Shown piece after piece: positions 52,876-62,765 of a stretch of DNA of 64,000 nucleotides. The notes beneath the pieces are model-generated. The model was given only the letters and a program-made list of their open reading frames with translations. It did no database searches and was not told the origin of the DNA. The stretch covers positions 129,368 through 193,367 of the forward strand of contig CAUYUJ010018872.1 in NCBI GenBank assembly GCA_963575745.1, written 5' to 3'. This DNA is from Prorocentrum cordatum. Taxonomy: Eukaryota; Sar; Dinophyceae; Prorocentrales; Prorocentraceae. Made by a program: the position numbers and the translations under genes. The stretch's first letter is position 1, and each line of letters starts with the position of its first letter.

Positions 52876-53325
52876 AGAGTGCCCCAGCAGGCGCAGCTTC
52901 AGGCGCCTGACTGTCGCGGCGCCCCAGCCGCCCTTGATCTGCTGAAACCAGCCGTGGCGAACAACCGCAGGTGTGAAGCGCGCGTTGTTTGTCACTTCGA
53001 ATGATGCGCCCCCCCCCCCCCCCCCCCCCAGCTCCAGGAACGTGAACGACCTCTTCCTGCCGTCGCCGACATTGCGCGCGCCGCCAGGGCTGAACTCACC
53101 GCGCCCGACTGCCGGGGTCCATGGGCGATCCTGGCTCGGAGCGCCGCGTCGCGACAGCGCGGCCGCGAACAACTCCTGCAGCGCTGGGCTCGTCGACGCC
53201 GTCGGGGCGAGGGGCCCGTTGGGCTCCGCCGAGGGCCAGTTCCATCTTCCGCCATGCGCCGGCGACGTGGCCATCTCATGGCGGGCAGATTGAAGCCGTT
53301 CATTTTTGGTCAGATTGGCGTTCAT
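52870..53325 (-). CDS. Gene D part 1
   Basis: In-frame from ATG 53325. A poly-Gly stretch encoded by G/C runs (53010-53030) lies inside otherwise protein-like sequence. The continuation to 52762 in this frame is Ser/Arg-rich and probably not used. Unknown function. Confidence 0.5.
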
Positions 53326-53439
53326 GGCTGGTCCGATTGGCTGGTGGGTCCGCCTCGAGCTCGCGAGGCGCCTTCGACATCTGCGCAAGCTCCCGATGCG
53401 TCGCGCGCCGCGATGGGCGGCAAGAGAGCGCAAGTGCTG

Positions 53440-53580
53440 AAAGGGGGAGCAGCGCAAGCGCTGGAGAAGGGGGGAACAGCGCAAGCGCTGGAAGAGCGAG
53501 GAGCAGCGCAAAGCGCTGGAGGGAGGAGGAACAGCGCAAGCGCTGGAGGAGGAACAGCGCAAACGCTGGGAGGGGGGGGC
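53440..53580. repeat. G-rich tandem carrying AGCGCAAGCGCT palindromes
   Basis: Units of about 27 bp. Palindromes lie at 53451-53462, 53478-53489, 53505-53517, 53533-53544 and 53555-53566 (the last imperfect). Confidence 0.85.
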
Positions 53581-53639
53581 AGCGCGCAGGCCTGAAGGGG
53601 AGGGGGGGGACCTGAACAACAAACAACGCACAATCAACG

Positions 53640-53960
53640 CTGGTGGGGCACAATAATACCGCAAAACAAGGGGGAACAAACAATCGCGCTGACAAAATCG
53701 GAAACCTAAAATCTACAACACCAACCACCCAAAAGCCTCACTTCAACCACTCCAAAACCTAACTTCTACAACTACAACCGCTTAGCAATCGCTTATATAT
53801 GAACGCTCGCACTATTCTCACTAGCTTCCGCATCTTAAGTTATGAAGATCGGCTATACGTGGTACTTAACATGCAGCTGTGTAAGTTTAGCTGCATGTGT
53901 GTAAGTTGAACTTAAGTTGTAATACCGCAAGAGCATCATAACTGCCATGCATAATATATG
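53640..53960. other. AT-richer island with a perfect hairpin
   Basis: ACATGCAGCT (53869-53878) and its complement (53889-53898) flank a 10-nt loop. AATACCGCAA occurs at both edges of the island (about 53656 and 53921). No gene. Confidence 0.5.
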
Positions 53961-53994
53961 ATGATATCAGTAGGGCTCGCGCGTGCTAGCTCTG

Positions 53995-54120
53995 CGACGC
54001 GTTCTACATCCGACCCGGCCCGCCCGTTAAGGTCCACCAACCCGACCCGACCCGACCGTTGACCAACCCGACCCGACCCGACCGTTGGGGCCCGCCGGTC
54101 CGACCCGACCAACCCATTAG
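53995..54120. repeat. CCCGA pentamer tandem
   Basis: CCCGACCCGACCCGA units in two blocks; a shorter block is at 54335-54385. Confidence 0.85.
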
Positions 54121-54164
54121 GGCATCCACGTGCAAATTTTGGGGAGACGTGCGACTCGGGTACG

Positions 54165-54305
54165 GGGGACTCGGGTTGGCCTGACGGGGCCATCATAGAA
54201 AATGGCGCGACCCAATCTGAAGTTGACGCGACCTCCCGCTGCAGACGTACCACGATAACTGGACAGTCAAAATCGAGGACGCGCTGGTCAGAAAACGTCG
54301 GCATA
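54165..54305. repeat. Dispersed repeat U, copy 2
   Basis: Partner of 41891-42031, same orientation, about 80-85% alike. Confidence 0.8.
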
Positions 54306-54444
54306 ATGAACTCGATGATGCGTCCTACCTTATGTCCCGCCCGACCTGGCCTGGTCGTCAGGGTCGGTTCGCCCGACCCGACCCGCCCATTTTAGGCTCC
54401 GCCCGCCTGCTCCCCCCTCCTCCCTCTGGATCCTTTCCGCGCGC

Positions 54445-54575
54445 GGCGAAGCGAACCCCGGCGAATCAAGAGCCCCGGCAAAGCGAACCCTTTGCGAACC
54501 GAGCCCCGGCGAGCCGAGCTCCAGCAAACCGAACCCCGGCGAACCGAGACCCTGGCAAATCGAAGCCGTGCCGCC
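54445..54575. repeat. 15-bp minisatellite (GAACCGAGCCCCGGC)
   Basis: About 8 imperfect units. Confidence 0.8.
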
Positions 54576-54587
54576 TGATCGCCCGCT

Positions 54588-54794
54588 GTATATATACATA
54601 TGTGTATATATATACATATATAGATACATATATATATATATACACACTCGAGTTCATCAGGGCGAAATGGGGTGAACGTCATTTTCTGGGGGAAGAGAAC
54701 AAGACAAAGAGAGACACATAAACATAACGAGAGAGAGAGAGAGAAATAACGACAGCGAGAAACATACATACATACATACATATACATATATATG

Positions 54795-54843
<49 letters not shown>

Positions 54844-55030
54844 AGAAAGAGATAGAGAGAGAGAGAGACAGAGAGAGACAGAGAGAGAGAGAAGCAGACA
54901 GAGACACAGAGAGGCATACTGACAAACAGTGGGATAACGAGGCAGAGAGGGAGAGAACGAGAGAGAGAGAGAGAGATACAGCAAGAGAGAGAGAGGGAGA
55001 AAGAGAGAGAGGGGAACGGTACAGAAAAAG
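54588..55030. repeat. TA then GA microsatellites
   Basis: TATATACA to 54645; GA-rich from 54730 to 55020. Confidence 0.9.
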
Positions 55031-55480
55031 GAAAGAGGCGGGGAGCGAGGAGCAAGCTGGCGAGATGGGCGCGAGGAGGAAAGCGGCACCCACGAGCCCC
55101 GCGTCCTGGAGGCAGAGCTCCAGCGTGCGCGAAGGGCAGCGCAGCAAGCCGGAGAGCACCCCGGACGAAGCCTCCCAGGCGCGCACCGCGGGGGCGCCCT
55201 CCCCGGTGACCACTTACCGAACCACCCCAACCCAACTCGAACTGGTTGGGGGGGGTACGGGTTCCATTTGTGTTTTTCAATGTTCCCCGACGCCCCCCCA
55301 CTGGAAATGGAGGGCAAATGGGAACCTTCGGGTTGGGTCGGGGTGGTTTGGTGGGTGGTGATCCCCAGTGCTGCCGGCGGCGCGACGCTAGGCCAAGGCT
55401 CTGGAGGGCTGGTTTTCCGTATGATCCCAGCCCGTCTCCACGACTCCATTGCAGGCAGACGGCCTCCTGTCCCCAGGGAG
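55031..55480. other. Unassigned DNA
   Basis: GC-rich, with overlapping ORFs on both strands. No supported gene. Confidence 0.4.
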
Positions 55481-55575
55481 GGAGGAGGAGGAGGAGGAGG
55501 AGGAGGAGGAGGAGGAGGAGGAGGAGGAGGTGGAAGAGGAGGAGGAGGAGGAGGAGGAGGAGGAGGAGGAACCAT
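55481..55575. repeat. GGA microsatellite
   Basis: Nearly perfect GGA tandem. 55576-56149 holds no supported gene. Confidence 0.9.
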
Positions 55576-56149
55576 ATGGGGAAGGGAGGGGGGGTTTCGC
55601 CCAACTAAGACGGATGTGTGTGGATCCCGCCACGGCAAAAAAACACGCAAACGGGGGGAACCAGACCTGAACCTGACCAGGCCTGGCTGGACCCCGCGAC
55701 CGCGCACGGGTCCACGTAAAGCACGAAAACGCAACAAAAAAGGACTCACACGAATCTGTGACTCAGCGCCGCCGCTCGCTGCATCTGGGCACCCCGCGCG
55801 CCGCGTTCTGCTCCGAGAATGTTGCGGTGGTCACTCGCCCTCGCGTCAGTCTCGGCGGCGAGCGATGGGGGGGGGAGGAAATTAAGAGAAATCGTTACCA
55901 GAAGGCCGCGAAACTTTTCAGAAACCCTCGCGCTCTTTCTGAGAAGTTGTCTGCGTCTTCAGGGGAAGGCTGGGGAAACTCCTTTGAAGGCCTGTGGACT
56001 TCCCAGCCTTCTGAAGAGGCCGTTTCCCTCTCCTTTCCACCCCCCAATCGCCGCCGAGCTGCAGGAACGCGATATCGTCGCCAGCCTCGCCCCTATCTCG
56101 CCATCTCTCGGGCGTGCATTCCCCTAGCATGTTTCGGCTTCGTGCGTGC

Positions 56150-56212
56150 ATATTTTCGTCAAATGGCCCAACAGGCTCCTCGATGGCCTTCGCCGAGAAA
56201 CGCGTATTTCCC
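56150..56212. repeat. Dispersed repeat R, copy 1
   Basis: GTCAAATGGCCCAACAGGCT and GATGGCCTTCGCCGA; the partner is at 57594-57655. Confidence 0.75.
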
Positions 56213-56281
56213 CACATCCGAAGCGGGGTTCTTGTTTTCTCTGGACACCCCGCGCTAGAACCTCCTCACCTCACCCCCTCT

Positions 56282-56395
56282 CCCCTTCTGTCTTCGTGCG
56301 CTCACTCACTCACTCACTCACTAGCTCACTCACTCACTCACTCACTCACTCACTCACTCACTGACTAATCAGCACTCACTCACTCACACGCCCAT
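56282..56395. repeat. CACT microsatellite
   Basis: CACTCACT tandem; a second short tract is at 56468-56502. Confidence 0.9.
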
Positions 56396-56520
56396 GAACT
56401 CACATATGATGATGATGAGGATGATGCGTGCGCGCGTGAGAGTGTGATGATCCACGTCATCACCAGTCAATCAGTCAGTCAGTCACTCACTCACTCACTC
56501 GCCTTGGGCCTCGTCTGTGA

Positions 56521-57010
56521 ATGAATTGCGAGGAAGTCTCAACCGGGAACCCCCTCCCTATGGGGCCCGCGGATCATGTAACTAACCCGAGGAAGTCTCA
56601 AACGGGAACCCTCTCCCTATGGGGCCCGTGGATCAGGTTACTAATCCGAGCGGGTCATCCAATTCCTGTAACCGTCGCCACTGTTGGGCTCTCGCGCTGC
56701 CAGAACGCCATTCCCAAGCGGATCATGTTAGTAATCCGAAGAAGTCTCACGCGGGAGCCCCCTCCCTATGGGGCCCGCGGATCATGTTACTAATCCGAGC
56801 GGGTCATCCAATTCATGTAATTGTCGCCACTGTTGGGCTCTCGCGCTGCCAGAACGCCATTCCGAGGCGGATCATGTTACTAAACCGAGGAAGTCTCAAG
56901 CAGGAGCCCCCTCCCTATGGGGCCCGCGGATCATATTACTAGTCCGAGCGGGTCATCCAATTCATGTAACTGTCGCCACTGTTGGGCTCTCGCGCTGCCA
57001 AAACGCCACT
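56521..57010. repeat. 150-bp satellite, three units
   Basis: Landmarks CCTCCCTATGGGGCCCG, GAGCGGGTCATCCAATTC and GGGCTCTCGCGCTGCCA recur at about 150-bp spacing. Confidence 0.9.
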
Positions 57011-57230
57011 CCCAGGCCACATTTTGAATGCCCGGAGCCAACTGTGAGCCACTTCGTGTTCTTCGTGCTCCCAGAACACCACTCCCGGGCTTCATTTTGA
57101 ATGCCCGGAACCAACTGTAGGCCACTTCGTGTTCTTCGTGTTCCCAGAACACCACTCCCGGGCCACATTCTGAATGTCCGGGGCCAACTGTAAACCACTT
57201 TGTGTTCGTCGTGCGCTCAGAGCGCTATTC
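57011..57230. repeat. 75-bp satellite, three units
   Basis: ATTTTGAATGCCCGG and CCACTTCGTGTTCTTCGTG recur. Confidence 0.9.
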
Positions 57231-57231
57231 C

Positions 57232-57359
57232 CGGCACGTATCCACTGGGACGCACCCTTGTGCGTTTCCTCTGGGTCGTGCCCCCGCACGTATCCACTGG
57301 GACGCACCCTGTGCGTTTCCTCTGGGTCGTGTTCGGCACGTATCCACTGGGACATACCC

Positions 57360-57427
<68 letters not shown>
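57232..57427. repeat. 56-bp tandem followed by GAT microsatellite
   Basis: CACGTATCCACTGGGACGCA units (2.5 copies), then pure GAT from 57360 to 57427. Confidence 0.9.
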
Positions 57428-57593
57428 CGAGGTCGGGGGCAACGTAGGGAACGGGGGGAGGGCCCGCGCCAGGGCGATAATCACTATACGCGAAAGAGAC
57501 AGCCAGGACGCCTCACCAACCACGAGGACGACGGTGAGGGTTTTTCCAGACTCGCCCAGAGGATTCTCATGCGGGGTCCTTCCGTCGGAGAAT

Positions 57594-57655
57594 TTTTTCC
57601 GTCAAATGGCCCAACAAGCCCCCCGATGGCCTTCGCCGAAAAAAAATGCGCACTT
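57594..57655. repeat. Dispersed repeat R, copy 2
   Basis: Same orientation as 56150-56212. Confidence 0.75.
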
Positions 57656-57719
57656 GTTCACCTGCGCGAAGGAGAGGAGGAGGGCAACAGCAGGGGAGGG
57701 AAGAGGAGAAATGAAGACA

Positions 57720-58500
57720 ACATCAAGCAAAAGCAGCAGCGCAAGCGCGTCCAGGCCACGCCTCAGCGCGCCCCGGCTTTGCGGGGTCAACACTCCTGCC
57801 GTGCGGCAAACCGTCGCCGCCCGGCCCCCCCACGGGCCGCCTCACTGGCCGCGCGCGACCCATGCAGTCGCGGAGCGCGCGACCCAGTCGCGGAGCGCCC
57901 ACAGCGCCGCGGGACCCCCCGCGGCCGGATCTGGCCTCAAGCAGCAGCACCGCCCGCCGAACGGGCCCCGGGGACGGGGCGCCACGCGTCAGCGCGCGCT
58001 CGCAGCGCGGCCGCCTGGTCCGAGCGCGAGGGGCCGGCCAACCCCGCCTCGGCCCAGACGAGCGCCGCGGCGGCGGCGGCTGCCTGGGCGCCCCAGCCGG
58101 CAGCCGGAGAACCGTCGCTGCAGGGCGCGCTGTCGCCGTGGCCGCGCGGGCCGCCGCGCCGCCGGCAGCCGAGCCGCCGTCGACGCCATCCAGCCCCGCG
58201 GGCCGCGCCGCCGCCCGCGTCTCCATGCGCGCCGCCGCGCAGTCGGCCGCCGCCTGGGCCGGCGAGCCGCCACCGCGGCCGCCGCAGCGGCCGCGCCCGC
58301 GCCGGCGGCGGCGTTTCGTCGCGCGCCCGCAGCCCAGACCCCCCGTCGCTGCTGGCAGCCGCCCGGCTTGCGGCTGCTGCGGCTGCGGCGCCGCCCGCGC
58401 GCGGCGGCGTGTCTACCGCGGGGCCGCCGTCGATTCCAGAATGCGCATCCCGGGGAGCCGGGCCGCCGCCGGCTTGAAGGTGCCTCGGGCGCCGCGGCCT
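57720..58500. other. Very GC-rich stretch with competing ORFs
   Basis: Long Ala/Arg/Pro/Gly ORFs run on both strands (plus 57569-58477 and 57862-58680; minus 57937-58617). Extreme GC removes stop codons in all frames, so I assign no gene. Confidence 0.4.
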
Positions 58501-58814
58501 TCTCATAACGTTCCGGAACGCTTTGACGGACCTATCCTCGTCGTAACTAGCCACGCCCGACTCCCCCCCCCCCTCTTCCCCAAGCCTCCCTTTTGTCCCC
58601 TCCTCAGACCTGATCAAGTCGCCTCCTCCATCCTCCGACTTGTTTTGTTTTTTTTCACGTTGGCCAGACTCTCAGCATGATGCTCGCAGCGCTCGTGTGG
58701 AACATGGTGCAAAACAGCCACTTAGCGCAAGGCTGGACAACTCGAGGCGGATCAGGCGGCAGGCCCGTGCGGCAAAGGAGATATAAGAAATATGGAAAAA
58801 CTGAACCCCCTTCC

Positions 58815-58905
58815 GCCTCCTCCTCCTCCTCCTCCTCTTTTTCCTCCTCCTCCTCCTCCTCCTCCTCCTCCTCCTCCTCCTCTTCCTCCTCACCCTCATC
58901 CTCCC
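58815..58905. repeat. TCC microsatellite
   Basis: TCC tandem; followed by a GA-rich tract at 59095-59210. Confidence 0.9.
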
Positions 58906-59174
58906 AGGCGCGCGCGCGCACGCCGGCTGCGTTTCCAGGGCGGCGCCTGCGGGGGAGGCCGCCCACATGCGGCCCGAGGGTCGGAAGATCGCACGGCCTC
59001 GCCGATGCGTCGGCGATGCGCCGGTGACGTCGGGCTTCAGAATATCAGGCGCCGGAACGGGCCGCATCGCCGATGCATCGGCGCTGCGGCGTGATCCAGA
59101 GACAGAGAGAAACACGGAGAGCGCGAGGGAGAGAACGGAAAGAGAGAACGAGAGATGGAGGGATACGCTGAGAA

Positions 59175-59207
<33 letters not shown>

Positions 59208-59210
59208 CAC

Positions 59211-60138
59211 ATAAACAATGAATACATACATAAATAAAGAACGTACGCAAACGACTGAGCGTCACGCCGAGATAGTGGCAGCGATCTGGCACAATGCCAA
59301 TGCGAAAACGATACAAACTGCGCGCCTCATTCGCGTGGGCCTGGTCGGCATCATGCACCTCCTCAGTTCGAGGATCCTGCGTAGCCTGGCACCCAGCAGA
59401 GGAGCAGCAGAGAAGATGTCGGAGGCGACCAACCCGCTCTTATGCTCCAGCGCAGCGGTTCCTGTGTGTATGTGTTGCGCCTGCTCTCGGGAAGCGACTC
59501 TTCGGTGGTAACACGTGGGAGCCTCCCATACCACCTTGTCGGCTCTTGCGAATCGGCGCTAATCGACGCTAAATCCGCCGACCCCTTGTGGGTCTCTAGG
59601 CGTGTGAGATAGTTCCCCCCCCCTCCCCCCCCCCCCGGGACCCCAAACCGGAGATTTGACCCCCCCCCAGCCCAGGCGCGAGCGCACCACGAGGCTTTTC
59701 CGGACCCAAGAGGGCGTCAAGACGGGGCAAGAAGGCCCCAAGAGGCCTCCAAGACGGCTCACGAGGGCCCCGAGACGCCACACATGTGCTCCAAGACGCC
59801 CAAGATGGCCCCGAGATTGGCCAAGAGGCCTCCAAGACGGCCCAAGAGGTCCCGAACAAGCCTTCCAAGAGGGCCTCAAAAGGCTAAAACTGTTGATGTT
59901 CCATTGTGTTGTTTCTGTGTTTTTTGCCTTTTGGCCTCTCCGGCTTTCCGACGCTCCAACACGGCCCAAGGGGCCCGGAAGACAGCCACAAGACGGCACA
60001 AGATACCCCCAAGACGGCCCCAAGACGGCCCCAGATGGCCCCATGACGGCCCCAAAGGCGCCCAAGACGGCCCAAGAGGGCTCCAAGACTGCACCCTGAG
60101 AAGCCCAAGAGGGCGACCATTTTTTCTTTTTCTTTCTT

Positions 60139-60171
<33 letters not shown>

Positions 60172-60325
60172 TATATAATATATATATATATATATAACTT
60201 TCCGCCCCAAGGATCCCCAGGCGGCCCCAAGTGCGCCCCCAGAGGCCGCCAGAGGCCCCCAAGACTCTCCCCAGACGCCCCCCAAAAACCCCCAAGAAAC
60301 CCCCCCGAGGCTCCGAAACGGCCCC
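59211..60325. other. CCAAGAGGCC-like degenerate repeat and a TA tract
   Basis: 59640-60115 consists of CAAGACGGCCC-type units around a T/C-rich core (59890-59950). 60137-60196 is TA/ATAT, able to fold on itself. No gene. Confidence 0.6.
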
Positions 60326-60590
60326 CAAGTGGTTTCAAAACTACATTCCAGAGGCCCCCGAGAGCCGTGCCGCGAGGTCCCGATACACCTACAAGATGCC
60401 TCTAACCCATAACCCAGGACTCTGAGCCTTCTCTCTGTGCCCCCCTCGCCCCCCCCCCCCCTCCACCTCGGCCCCCAGGTGGCTTCAACATTGCCTTCCA
60501 GAGGCCCCCGAGAGCCGTGCCGCGATACCCCGATACACAAACAAGAAGCCTCTAACATATAACCCAGAACCCAGAGCCTCATCTCAGTAT
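60325..60590. repeat. Tandem duplication of about 145 bp
   Basis: CCAGAGGCCCCCGAGAGCCG, CCCGATACAC and AGATGCCTCTAACCCATAAC recur once, at about 85% identity. Confidence 0.8.
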
Positions 60591-60595
60591 CCCCC

Positions 60596-60795
60596 TTCCT
60601 CCTCTTCCTCCTCCTCCTCCACCTCCTCCTCGTCCCCCTCTCCTTTCCCTTCGTTTCATTCCCCGCCCTCCTCCTCCCCCGGTCCTCTCCGACTCTTCCC
60701 CACCCCCATCCTCCGCCCCCCCCCCCCTTCTCTCCCCGTCCTCCTTCTCCTCCCCGTCCTCCTTCTCCTCCCCAGCACGCGCGCCCGATCGGGCA
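60596..60795. repeat. TCC/CCTCC-rich tract
   Basis: Pyrimidine-rich low complexity abutting the 3' end of the helicase gene. Confidence 0.8.
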
Positions 60796-62664
60796 TCATT
60801 TGCACGCATTGCACTTCAGGGTGCCCTTCTTTTCGTCGCGCGCGACATGGGCAGGGTTCCCGGGAAACGCCGACTTCGGCAGTGTCCTCTCGCACGCGCC
60901 GCTGCACTGATACGCTCGGCAACTGCGCGCTGTGAACCCGAATTTCTCACAGCCCCCGCGCACCACTTTGAGTTGCTTCGTCTTTCGATGATGTTCCACT
61001 TGCGCCGGCTTCAAATGTTTCGTGCCCGAGAACGCTCCTCCGCACGCCGCGCGCGTCAGCGGCTTAGCGTCCGCCTCAGTTTTCCGCTTCTTATTATTCA
61101 GCTCGCGCGTCGTCCTCTCGCGCTCTTCGGCGCACATCCGACATAGCCTCCCCCCTGCTGCTGTGTGCTTCTTTTGAGCATCGGACATCTCCGCCTCCTC
61201 TGGGCACGCCGCCAGACAGCCATCGTTCGAACAAAGCACTTGGCCCACGCGTTTCCTATTATTCGACTCGCGCGTCGTCCTCTCACGTTCTTCCGCGCAT
61301 TTCCGACGCAACCTATCCCCTGCTGCTGCGTGCTTCTTCTGGGCTTCGGTCATCTCAGCCTCCTCAGGGAATAGTGCCAGACTGTCATCGCTCGAACAAC
61401 GCACTTTGCCCTCGCTCTCGGCCCATTTCGCGTTGCAGCGGCGAGACTTCTGTTGCCCTTTGACACCGCTGCGCTTGACACAGTACAAGGTCCGAATTAT
61501 TCTCGCGTCGACCCCATCGCCAACACCTGCCACGCCCCCATCGCTGCCCTCCTGCGCGCCTCCATCGCCCTGCGCTGTCGTTGCCCATCCATCGCACGTC
61601 TTGCACCATTTCTCGTCCCGGCTCTTCATCTCGGCGGTGCACTCTCTACAAAACGCCAGCCTCTCATTCCGCTGGAACTCGCACTGCGCGAACGCCTCCA
61701 CCAGCAGCCGTCGTCGGCAACGCCCGCGCTGATCGCGCGGCATCAGCTTCGCCTCCCACTCCTCCCAGTCCACTTTATCCCCGCGAAGCGCCTGCAACAA
61801 TGCCTGCGCGCCTGGCATCTCTCCCGCGTTGTGCGGCTTCCTGTCGAGGGGCCTGAAAATCAACAAGATCTCCCGCCTCCGCGCGCGCGTGATGGCAACG
61901 CGACTGGACATCCAACTCGCGCCGCGCCCTCTTTCGAGGTCTGCTATCGCCGCTGCCATGGTTCGGCCCTGGGCAGAGTGTACAGTTACTGCCAAAGCCG
62001 GGGTTGCCATAAATTGGGTGCGTTTCGCATTCAAGAGTGGATGCTTCCGATACCCGTCCAAGAACCATTGCCGCCCGCTCGATGGGAAGATCGGATACAG
62101 CCCCGGCTCCCACCCGGGCAGGTGCCACTCCTTCGTCTGGAAATCCAACACAATCACTCGCGGCAGATGCAACACCACTTCCTCGTCTTCATCTCCCACG
62201 ACCTCGTCCTCGTGCAGCACCCATCCATGGATCGTGGCCGTGCGCCCCCGCAGAAGCTGTTTCTTCGACCGATCCAAGTGATCCCCCAAAGCCACGGGCA
62301 TCCCTGTGGCCAGCGGCAGCCACCCAGGCAAACTCGCGCACTCCTTGTCGTGGTACCCGAACCAACGTATCTGATCCTCCACCGTGTACGGTCGCCTCTG
62401 TTCCCCCTGGGGCTGTAGACGTTCTCCGTGCGCCGGACAAGACCCCCGAAAACCGACGGGGCGTGAAGACGATATCTCCTCCAAATGAATCCCTGGACCC
62501 CTACCAGAGCCCGCTTGACGCCGCGTCCTCATCCTCACCTTCCTCCATCTATTTATCTTTCCACTCCTCTGCCTCATCCCCCACAGAGGCACCCAGGACC
62601 CTCCAAGAGCCCCTGGGGAAGGGAAATACAAAAGAACTGATACCTGAGCGACCAAAGAATACAA
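60796..62664 (-). CDS. PIF1-like helicase, C-terminal half, with tandem zinc motifs
   Basis: Residues are numbered from 62664. 121-133 (GMPVALGDHLDRS) matches the PIF1 segment preceding the C-terminal helicase lobe. 226-235 (VTVHSAQGRT) is SF1 motif V and 255-265 (RVAITRARRRE) is motif VI. Then follow CREC-x11-CKTC, two 56-residue repeats (from about C423 and C479, each with EEAEM, AQKKH and a CAEERERTT end), and a last C...C-x2-C unit before the stop at 60796. The repeats recall Stc1-like zinc modules. The family unwinds DNA, and PIF1-type helicases also power Helitron transposons. Walker A and B are absent, so this is a 3' exon or a 5'-truncated copy. Codons before about 62409 look spurious; CTACAGCCCCAG|G there resembles an acceptor. 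Confidence 0.75.
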   Translation of the reverse strand: MYSLVAQVSVLLYFPSPGALGGSWVPLWGMRQRSGKINRWRKVRMRTRRQAGSGRGPGIHLEEISSSRPVGFRGSCPAHGERLQPQGEQRRPYTVEDQIRWFGYHDKECASLPGWLPLATGMPVALGDHLDRSKKQLLRGRTATIHGWVLHEDEVVGDEDEEVVLHLPRVIVLDFQTKEWHLPGWEPGLYPIFPSSGRQWFLDGYRKHPLLNAKRTQFMATPALAVTVHSAQGRTMAAAIADLERGRGASWMSSRVAITRARRREILLIFRPLDRKPHNAGEMPGAQALLQALRGDKVDWEEWEAKLMPRDQRGRCRRRLLVEAFAQCEFQRNERLAFCRECTAEMKSRDEKWCKTCDGWATTAQGDGGAQEGSDGGVAGVGDGVDARIIRTLYCVKRSGVKGQQKSRRCNAKWAESEGKVRCSSDDSLALFPEEAEMTEAQKKHAAAGDRLRRKCAEERERTTRESNNRKRVGQVLCSNDGCLAACPEEAEMSDAQKKHTAAGGRLCRMCAEERERTTRELNNKKRKTEADAKPLTRAACGGAFSGTKHLKPAQVEHHRKTKQLKVVRGGCEKFGFTARSCRAYQCSGACERTLPKSAFPGNPAHVARDEKKGTLKCNACK

Positions 62665-62679
62665 GGGGTCGGCGGATGT

Positions 62680-62765
62680 GGCGTAAACCTGTACAATCGG
62701 CGCCGATCGCCGCTAAATCGACGCTATTCGACGCTAAATCGGCGCTATCCCATCGCCTCCCAGAC
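62680..62765. repeat. CGACGCTAAATCGGCGCTA tandem
   Basis: Three to four imperfect units. The same motif occurs at 59548-59575, so copies flank the helicase gene and its 3' repeats. Confidence 0.65.

Larger units (their letters stand above)
50255..53325 (-). pseudogene. Gene D: large hypothetical protein, frame-broken
   Basis: From ATG 53325 (MNANLTKNERLQSARHEM) the reading runs KRSFTFLELGGG, VTNNARFTPAVVRHGWFQQ and LKLRLLGHSRLAL. It shifts near 52870 to GLATAGAPIAVGGADVLIF, IAADLVNAARARWTAG and NLQMTCGLKFEPHGVLL, then near 52425 to EVLSLAQARGEALDIA. An in-frame TAG at 52236-52238 is followed by MSASAPELLGMHALIWNYV, continuing to about 51579. A Ser/Asp/Glu-rich stretch (51000-50790) and LWKNRCNSMGRQRGQRDDE to the stop at 50255 may be its C-terminus. 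No domain recognised. It is tail-to-tail with gene C. The frame changes are not all at homopolymers. Confidence 0.55.

Noticed and set aside
57720-58680. GC-rich 272-302-residue plus-strand proteins or a 226-residue minus-strand protein
   Set aside because: All frames are open because of extreme GC; composition is Ala/Arg/Pro/Gly in each and nothing favours one.
60137-60196. TA-rich hairpin as a terminator or origin
   Set aside because: A simple TA microsatellite; no gene end or other origin feature supports it.
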